A stretch of DNA of 47,514 nucleotides, taken from positions 1 through 47,514 of the forward strand of contig NZ_VUAZ01000142.1 in the NCBI RefSeq assembly GCF_009296165.1, written 5' to 3'. Of this stretch, positions 43,110 through 47,514 are shown piece after piece. The translations under genes and the position numbers were made by a program. The notes below the pieces were generated by a model. It did not search any database. It had not been told where the DNA came from and saw only the letters and a list, made by a program, of their open reading frames with translations. Position 1 is the stretch's first letter; each line of letters opens with the position of its first letter. The DNA comes from Pseudomonas kitaguniensis (lineage in GTDB: Bacteria > Pseudomonadota > Gammaproteobacteria > Pseudomonadales > Pseudomonadaceae).

Positions 43110-43987
43110 AAATATACTTAACAATTGTTCTTTTATTTTTTCTTGTCGCTTGCGAAAAAAAACAGTCATCTATGACTACTAATGACTCTTCCATTGAAGT
43201 GGCTCTTCACGCACCTGTAAAGGCAGTTTTGGACAGTAGTCCTCAGCCTTTTTCACAGGAATGCATGAAGCATCTTAACCTCTGCTGGTATAAGTTTGAA
43301 AAGTCGGCAAATGATAAAAACCTTCCAAGCGTCACTATAAAAAACTCCGATAGCACTCTCGTTATCCCGAAAGTTACCAGTGTTACAATAGTTATCGACG
43401 ATAGGGTTGGTGACAACATTGAAGGTGTCGATATCTCTTTAAGAGGTCTTCCAGATAACAGCACTCACCAGCAAAATATAGACTTTATTTATCAGCTAAT
43501 CGAAAATTTACTCTCGTCGGGGTGGAAGCGTTATTATTTTCCCGGTGATCCACGTATTTCGGGTGCTGAAGCGCGAAAGGTAGATGCTCCCGGGCGTGTG
43601 CTGGGGGAATATGTGTCAAGCCACCCTTGGCTTGACCCACACTACAAACCCGACATTAATCAGTGGATGAAGATAGGCGCATTTTATGATTGGTATTTTT
43701 ACAATAATAACGCTTATTTAAACTTAAAGGCGTGGCGGCATGATTCTAAGGATAATCCTGCTGAAACAGGCACGTATCTAATTACTATGGGGTTTGCAAC
43801 CGAACGGGAGTATTGGGTCTCCGGCTTTACAGAGGATAAAGACAAGGCGCATTGGAAAGATTTACTGCCAGGAGAGCTTGAAGTTTCGAAGAAAAGACGT
43901 TTGCGATTAGAAGAAAAAGCTCGCGCCGCAGGCATCGAAATTGACGAGACCTATCAAGATCCACCGATCAATGCTTTGCGCCGGTAA
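43106..43987 (+). CDS. Candidate immunity lipoprotein 3 of 3
   Basis: The third 293-residue paralogue and the most diverged of the three. Signal and lipobox are MKIYLTIVLLFFLVAC. Shared motifs are FSQECMKHLNLCWYKF, NDKNLPSVTIKN, LRGLPDNSTHQQNIDFI, PGDPRISGAEARKVDAPG, HPWLDPHYKPDI, GTYLITMGF and EIDETYQDPPINALRR. The start at 43106 is chosen because it gives the same length as the paralogues and an ATGA overlap; a start at 43076 with a better Shine-Dalgarno sequence would add ten residues before the signal peptide. Very AT-rich at its 5' end (19 of 60 G+C in one line counted). Confidence 0.8.
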   Translation: MKIYLTIVLLFFLVACEKKQSSMTTNDSSIEVALHAPVKAVLDSSPQPFSQECMKHLNLCWYKFEKSANDKNLPSVTIKNSDSTLVIPKVTSVTIVIDDRVGDNIEGVDISLRGLPDNSTHQQNIDFIYQLIENLLSSGWKRYYFPGDPRISGAEARKVDAPGRVLGEYVSSHPWLDPHYKPDINQWMKIGAFYDWYFYNNNAYLNLKAWRHDSKDNPAETGTYLITMGFATEREYWVSGFTEDKDKAHWKDLLPGELEVSKKRRLRLEEKARAAGIEIDETYQDPPINALRR

Positions 43988-44020
43988 GTTTCGTTGAGCG
44001 CTTTCACTAAAATCTGCCCC

Positions 44021-44056
44021 AAAAAAATGCCCGTATCTCTCGACACGGACATCTTT
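44021..44056 (-). terminator. Intrinsic terminator after xenB
   Basis: On the minus strand, TGTCCGTGTC-GAGA-GATACGGGCA forms a 10-bp stem with one G-T type mismatch and is followed by seven T residues. It may also slow plus-strand transcripts from the lipoprotein genes. Confidence 0.85.
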
Positions 44057-44102
44057 CACCTGGGCCAGTAAATTACCTCTACCGCCCCCTTACCACTACA
44101 AA

Positions 44103-45158
44103 TCAGAGCGCCAGCGTCGGGTAGTCGATATAGCCAACCGGCCCCTTGGCATAGAACGTTTCCGGGTGCGCTTCGTTCAACGGTGCATCAGCCTTCAAGC
44201 GTGCAGGCAAATCCGGGTTGGCGATAAACGGAACACCAAAGGCCACGGCGTCAGCCTTGCCGGCAGCGAGCCAGGCGTTGGCGCTGTCTTTGGTGAAGCG
44301 TTCGTTGGCGATGTATGGGCCGCCGAAGGCTTTTTTCAGTTGTGGGCCGAGGCTGTCGCCGGCTTCTTTCTCACGCGAGCAGATGAACGCGATGCCACGT
44401 TTGCCCAGTTCGCTGGCGACGTAGGTGAAGGTTTCCGCCGGGTTGGCGTCGCCCATGTCGTGTGCATCGGCGCGCGGTGCCAGGTGCACACCGACGCGGC
44501 CGGCGCCCCAGACTTCGATGGCGGCGTCGGTGACCTCCAGCAGCAAGCGTGCACGGTTTTCCAGGGAGCCGCCGTACTGGTCGGTGCGCTGGTTGGTGCT
44601 GGTTTGCAGGAACTGGTCGAGCAGGTAGCCGTTGGCGCCGTGGATTTCCACGCCGTCGAAGCCTGCGGCCTTGGCGTTTTCAGCGCCTACGCGGTAAGCG
44701 TCGACGATGTCGGCGATTTCAGCGGTTTCCAGGGCGCGCGGGGTAGGGTAGTCGGCCAGTGGGCGAACCAGGCTGACGTGGCCGTCGGCTTTGATCGCGC
44801 TCGGTGCTACCGGGGTTTCGCCGTCGAGGTAGGACTCGTGGGAGATGCGGCCGACGTGCCACAGTTGCAGGAAGATTTTGCCGCCTGCGCCGTGAACGGC
44901 CTTGGTGACATTGGCCCAGCCGCGTACCTGGTCGTTGGACCAGATGCCTGGGGTGTCCGGGTAGCCGACGCCCAGTGGGGTTACGGACGTGGCTTCGCTG
45001 AGGATCAGGCCAGCGGACGCGCGTTGTACGTAGTACTCGGCCATCATCGCGTTAGGCACGCGACCGGCATCGGCGCGGCAGCGGGTCAGCGGCGCCATGA
45101 TGATGCGGTTCGACAGTTCGAGGTCGCCCAGTTTGATCGGATCGAAAATAGTCGTCAT
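44103..45158 (-). CDS. xenB: Old yellow enzyme, xenobiotic reductase B / N-ethylmaleimide reductase type
   Basis: A 351-residue FMN- and NAD(P)H-dependent reductase of electrophilic alkenes, nitrate esters and nitroaromatics, cytoplasmic. It follows P. fluorescens XenB closely as I recall it: LSNRIIMAPLTRCRA, YYVQRASAGLILSEATSV, QLWHVGRISHESY, the active-site region GVEIHGANGYLLDQFL, NYGGSLENRARLLLEV-like residues (QYGGSLENRARLL) and FGVPFIANPDLP. It is the last gene of an arsR-MFS-xenB run on the minus strand, 31 nt after the MFS gene, which suggests induction by reactive electrophiles. Confidence 0.93.
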   Translation of the reverse strand: MTTIFDPIKLGDLELSNRIIMAPLTRCRADAGRVPNAMMAEYYVQRASAGLILSEATSVTPLGVGYPDTPGIWSNDQVRGWANVTKAVHGAGGKIFLQLWHVGRISHESYLDGETPVAPSAIKADGHVSLVRPLADYPTPRALETAEIADIVDAYRVGAENAKAAGFDGVEIHGANGYLLDQFLQTSTNQRTDQYGGSLENRARLLLEVTDAAIEVWGAGRVGVHLAPRADAHDMGDANPAETFTYVASELGKRGIAFICSREKEAGDSLGPQLKKAFGGPYIANERFTKDSANAWLAAGKADAVAFGVPFIANPDLPARLKADAPLNEAHPETFYAKGPVGYIDYPTLAL

Positions 45159-45189
45159 GGGATAACACCCTTCTCTTTAAGTGGATTGA

Positions 45190-46356
45190 TCAGTTGGTCG
45201 CAGGGGCCAGGTCGGCATCGCCGCTCTGACGGAAAGTAATCAGGGTCACCAGCAGGGCGAGGATTGCCAGGCCCGCGGCTGCCAGTGGCACGCTGGTCAG
45301 GCCGAAACCGTGGGCGATCACGCTGCCGCCGACCCACGCGCCGAGGGCGTTGCCGATGTTGAAGGCGCCGATGTTCAGGGTCGACACCAGGTTTGGCGCG
45401 GCTTTGCCGAAGGTCACCACGTTGATTTGCAGCGCCGGTACGGCGGCGAACGAGGCGGTGGCCCACAGGAACAGGGTGATTTCTGTCGGGATCAGCGCAA
45501 CGCTGGTCCAGGTCAGTGCGGTGGAGATCACCGCCATGCTGATAAACACGCCGATCAAAGTGGCCGCCAGGCGCTTGTCCGCCAGCTTGCCGCCGATGAT
45601 GTTGCCCACGGTGAGGCCGAGGCCGATCAGCAGCAGGGTCCAGGTCACGCCTGTGGGCGATACGCCAGTGACATCGCCCAGCAATGGCGCGACGTAGGTA
45701 AACAGGGTGAACATCGAGGCGGCGAACAATGCGGTCATGCTCAGCGACAACCAGATGCCGGCGCCTTTGAGGGCGGCCAGTTCGGCGCGCATGTCGAGCT
45801 TTTCTTCGTCACGTTTGGCCGGCAGAAAGCGGATCAGGCCGATCAGCGCCACGATGCCAATCACGGTGACTGCCCAGAACGTCGAGCGCCAACCGGCTTC
45901 CTGGCCCAAGGCCGTGCCCAGTGGCACGCCGAGCACATTGGCCAGGGTCAAGCCGGTGAACATCAAGGCCACCGCCGACGCGCGTTTGTTGGTGGGCACC
46001 AGGTTGGCGGCAACCACCGAACCGATACCGAAGAACGCGCCGTGGCACAGCGCGGTGACCACGCGTGCAAACATCAGCACGTTGTAGTCGCTGGCCAGTG
46101 CACAGAGCAGGTTGCCGACAATAAAGATGCCCATCAACGCCACCAGTGCGGCCTTGCGTGGCAGCTTGGCGGTGGCCAGTGCCATGAACGGCGCGCCGAT
46201 GGCCACGCCCAAGGCGTAGCCGGTGACCAGCCAGCCGGCGCCGGGAATCGACACGCCCAAGTCTGCCGCCACATCGGGCAGCAAGCCCATGATGACGAAC
46301 TCGGTGGTGCCGATGGCGAAGGCGCTCAGGGCCAGTATGAGTAGCGAGAGGGGCAT
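45190..46356 (-). CDS. DHA1-family MFS efflux transporter
   Basis: A 388-residue 12-helix exporter of the AraJ/YdhP-like DHA1 group. The hallmark N-terminus is MPLSLLILALSAFAIGTTEFVIMGLLPDVA, then PGAGWLVTGYALGVAIGAP and the motif C-like segment GLTLANVLGVPLGTALGQ. The start at 46356 has AAGGA upstream; the frame extends to 46398 but into the arsR gap. It lies 13 nt after arsR and before xenB. The substrate is unknown; co-transcription suggests export of the same toxic compounds that XenB reduces. Confidence 0.92.
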   Translation of the reverse strand: MPLSLLILALSAFAIGTTEFVIMGLLPDVAADLGVSIPGAGWLVTGYALGVAIGAPFMALATAKLPRKAALVALMGIFIVGNLLCALASDYNVLMFARVVTALCHGAFFGIGSVVAANLVPTNKRASAVALMFTGLTLANVLGVPLGTALGQEAGWRSTFWAVTVIGIVALIGLIRFLPAKRDEEKLDMRAELAALKGAGIWLSLSMTALFAASMFTLFTYVAPLLGDVTGVSPTGVTWTLLLIGLGLTVGNIIGGKLADKRLAATLIGVFISMAVISTALTWTSVALIPTEITLFLWATASFAAVPALQINVVTFGKAAPNLVSTLNIGAFNIGNALGAWVGGSVIAHGFGLTSVPLAAAGLAILALLVTLITFRQSGDADLAPATN

Positions 46357-46369
46357 TTGCGTTTCCTTG

Positions 46370-46696
46370 TTACAGCGGTGTGCTGGTTTGGGCGCCAAGT
46401 TCAGCGATGAACGCTGCGAGGAAGGCGTGGATCACCTCCTCATTGCGCTTGAAAAAGTGCCACTGCCCGGCTTTCTGGCTGCTGATCAAGCCCGCGCGTT
46501 GCAAGGTCGCCAGATGGGCCGACACGGTCGACTGCGACAAGCCGCAGCGCTGGTCGATTTGCCCGGCGCAGATGCCGTATTCGTGGTTGTGCAGTTGCTC
46601 GGGGAACTGCACTTTCGGGTCTTTCAGCCAGTTGAGAATGTCTCGCCGTACTGGGTGCGCCAGGGCTTTTATTATTTCGTCGAGGTCAATGGACAT
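46370..46696 (-). CDS. ArsR/SmtB-family regulator
   Basis: A 108-residue winged-helix repressor. MSIDLDEIIKALAHPVRRDILNWL begins the domain, and the recognition helix is in LSQSTVSAHLATLQRAGLI, followed by the wing SSQKAGQWHFFKRNEE. The metal-binding ELCVC motif of ArsR is absent; two cysteines occur in ICAGQIDQRCGLSQS, just ahead of the recognition helix, and could act as a thiol switch (inference). It is the first gene before the MFS and xenB genes and lies next to repeated palindromes, so it probably controls this operon and itself. Confidence 0.93.
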   Translation of the reverse strand: MSIDLDEIIKALAHPVRRDILNWLKDPKVQFPEQLHNHEYGICAGQIDQRCGLSQSTVSAHLATLQRAGLISSQKAGQWHFFKRNEEVIHAFLAAFIAELGAQTSTPL

Positions 46697-46720
46697 GGCG
46701 GTTGCTCGGTGTCGTAAAGC

Positions 46721-46823
46721 GTTATATCGCGATGAGGCGAACTTTAAATCGGTGTATCCCGATATACCAATATGATTTTGCTCTTAGGCCCGTCTAAATC
46801 GGTATATCGGGTTATAACGATAC
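46721..46823. promoter_or_regulatory. Repeated palindromes upstream of arsR, probable ArsR operators
   Basis: Three related elements: GTTATATCGCGAT (46721-46733), the near-perfect palindrome GGTGTATCCCGATATACC (46751-46768) and GGTATATCGGGTTATAACGA (46801-46820). All share a TATATC half-site. They lie between arsR and acpH, so acpH might also be affected. Confidence 0.7.
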
Positions 46824-46850
46824 GTTGGCGGCAGTGATAGACTGCGCGCC

Positions 46851-47435
46851 ATGAATTATCTCGCACATCTGCATCTCGGTGGCCAACTCCCTGCCCAACT
46901 GCTCGGCAGCCTGTATGGCGACTTCGTCAAAGGTCGCTTGCAGGGCCAGTTCAGCCCGCAAATCGAGTCGGCGATTCAGTTGCATCGCTCAATCGACCGT
47001 TTCACCGACAGCCACCCGCTGGTGGGGCAGGCGTTGTCACGTTTCAGCCTCACCCGCAGGCGCTATGCCGGGATTGTGCTCGATGTGTTTTTCGACCACT
47101 GCCTGGCGCGCGATTGGGCGCTGTATGCCGACCAGCCTTTGGAGCGCTTTACCGCGCAGGTGTACCGCGTGCTGGCGGCCGAACCCGAGTTGCCGGGGCG
47201 CTTGGCGCACATTGCACCGTTTATGGCGGCGGATGATTGGCTGGGTTCTTACGCTGAGTTTGCGGTGATGGCGCCGGTGTTGCGCGGCATCTCGCGACGG
47301 CTGACACAGCCTGAGGCGTTGGGCTATGCCATGCAGGAATTGCAGGCGTTGTATGAGCCGCTGAGTGAGGACTTCCGGGTGTTCTATCCCGAGTTGCAGA
47401 AATTTGCACAATCTCAACTGACGACTGAGACATAA
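46851..47435 (+). CDS. acpH: Acyl carrier protein phosphodiesterase AcpH
   Basis: A 194-residue cytoplasmic enzyme of the AcpH (DUF479, HD-like) family that removes the 4'-phosphopantetheine arm from holo-ACP. Family segments are MNYLAHLHLGG, LLGSLYGDFVKG, the metal-binding HRSIDRFTDSHP and DVFFDHCLARDW. Length matches E. coli AcpH. It is divergent from the arsR operon and shares its palindrome-rich intergenic region. The start ATG is the only one consistent with the conserved N-terminus. Confidence 0.92.
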   Translation: MNYLAHLHLGGQLPAQLLGSLYGDFVKGRLQGQFSPQIESAIQLHRSIDRFTDSHPLVGQALSRFSLTRRRYAGIVLDVFFDHCLARDWALYADQPLERFTAQVYRVLAAEPELPGRLAHIAPFMAADDWLGSYAEFAVMAPVLRGISRRLTQPEALGYAMQELQALYEPLSEDFRVFYPELQKFAQSQLTTET

Positions 47436-47438
47436 ATG

Positions 47439-47514
47439 TGGGAGGGGGTTTGCTCCCGATGGCGCTGTGTCAGTCAGCTCATCTGTAACTGATACACCGC
47501 ATCGGGAGCAAGCC
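47439..47514. repeat. REP pair at the window edge, GAGGGGG(T/C)TTGCTCCC type
   Basis: GTGGGAGGGGGTTTGCTCCCGAT starts 4 nt after the acpH stop codon. The inverted partner CATCGGGAGCAAGCC runs into the window end and is cut off. The spacer arms CTGTGTCAGT / ACTGATACA are partly complementary. Confidence 0.88.

Overview
The window is chromosomal DNA of a Pseudomonas, almost certainly of the P. fluorescens group. The evidence is the REP/REPIN elements with the GTGGGAGCGGGCTTGCTCGC and GTGGGAGGGGGCTTGCTCCC cores, an EmhABC/EmhR-type RND pump with its conserved operator, a XenB-type old yellow enzyme, a BraC-like LivK, and the RapA/NbdA-like neighbourhood known from P. aeruginosa. Most genes are GC-rich; one stretch (about 40.4-44.0 kb) is clearly AT-rich and looks acquired.

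Layout. 0.3-5.3 kb (minus strand): branched-chain amino-acid ABC transporter livK-livHMGF. 5.7-14.7 kb: DUF2288 protein, an MHYT-GGDEF-EAL c-di-GMP enzyme (NbdA-like), a YkgJ cysteine-cluster protein, a spinster-like MFS transporter, RapA, two small unknown proteins, and a 38-residue CcoM-like membrane peptide behind a good ANR/FNR box. 14.8-16.8 kb: PitA phosphate transporter and a 64-residue protein. 17.3-28.2 kb: a complete protocatechuate branch of the beta-ketoadipate pathway in one block, pcaR-K-I-J-F-H-G-T-B-D-C, with PcaR-type operators before pcaR and pcaI. It is followed by a polysaccharide-deacetylase lipoprotein and an OprD-type porin that may admit aromatic acids. 30.8-37.5 kb: emhABC efflux operon and divergent emhR, with a promoter and operator that overlap. 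37.8-44.0 kb: a type VI secretion vgrG island. 44.1-46.7 kb: arsR-MFS-xenB operon with repeated palindromes upstream. 46.9-47.4 kb: acpH.

The most interesting region is the vgrG island. vgrG, a candidate cargo gene and a lipoprotein gene are joined by ATGA stop/start overlaps. Two further lipoprotein paralogues follow, each 293 residues, the same length as the first. Between lipoproteins 1 and 2 lies a scar made of the 5' and 3' ends of the cargo gene with its middle deleted. Before lipoprotein 3 lies a 32-codon ORF with ATGA overlaps at both ends. This reads as duplication of a cargo-lipoprotein unit, loss of the extra cargo copies and retention of the lipoproteins, as expected for accumulated ('orphan') immunity genes. 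The functional part is inference.

Caution: five conserved genes (livF, the 9.2 kb MFS gene, rapA, the emhC/oprM gene and vgrG), and probably a sixth (the deacetylase tail), are each interrupted by what looks like loss of one G or C from a short G/C run. So uniform a pattern in core genes points to sequence error rather than real gene decay, so I describe these genes by their restored products.
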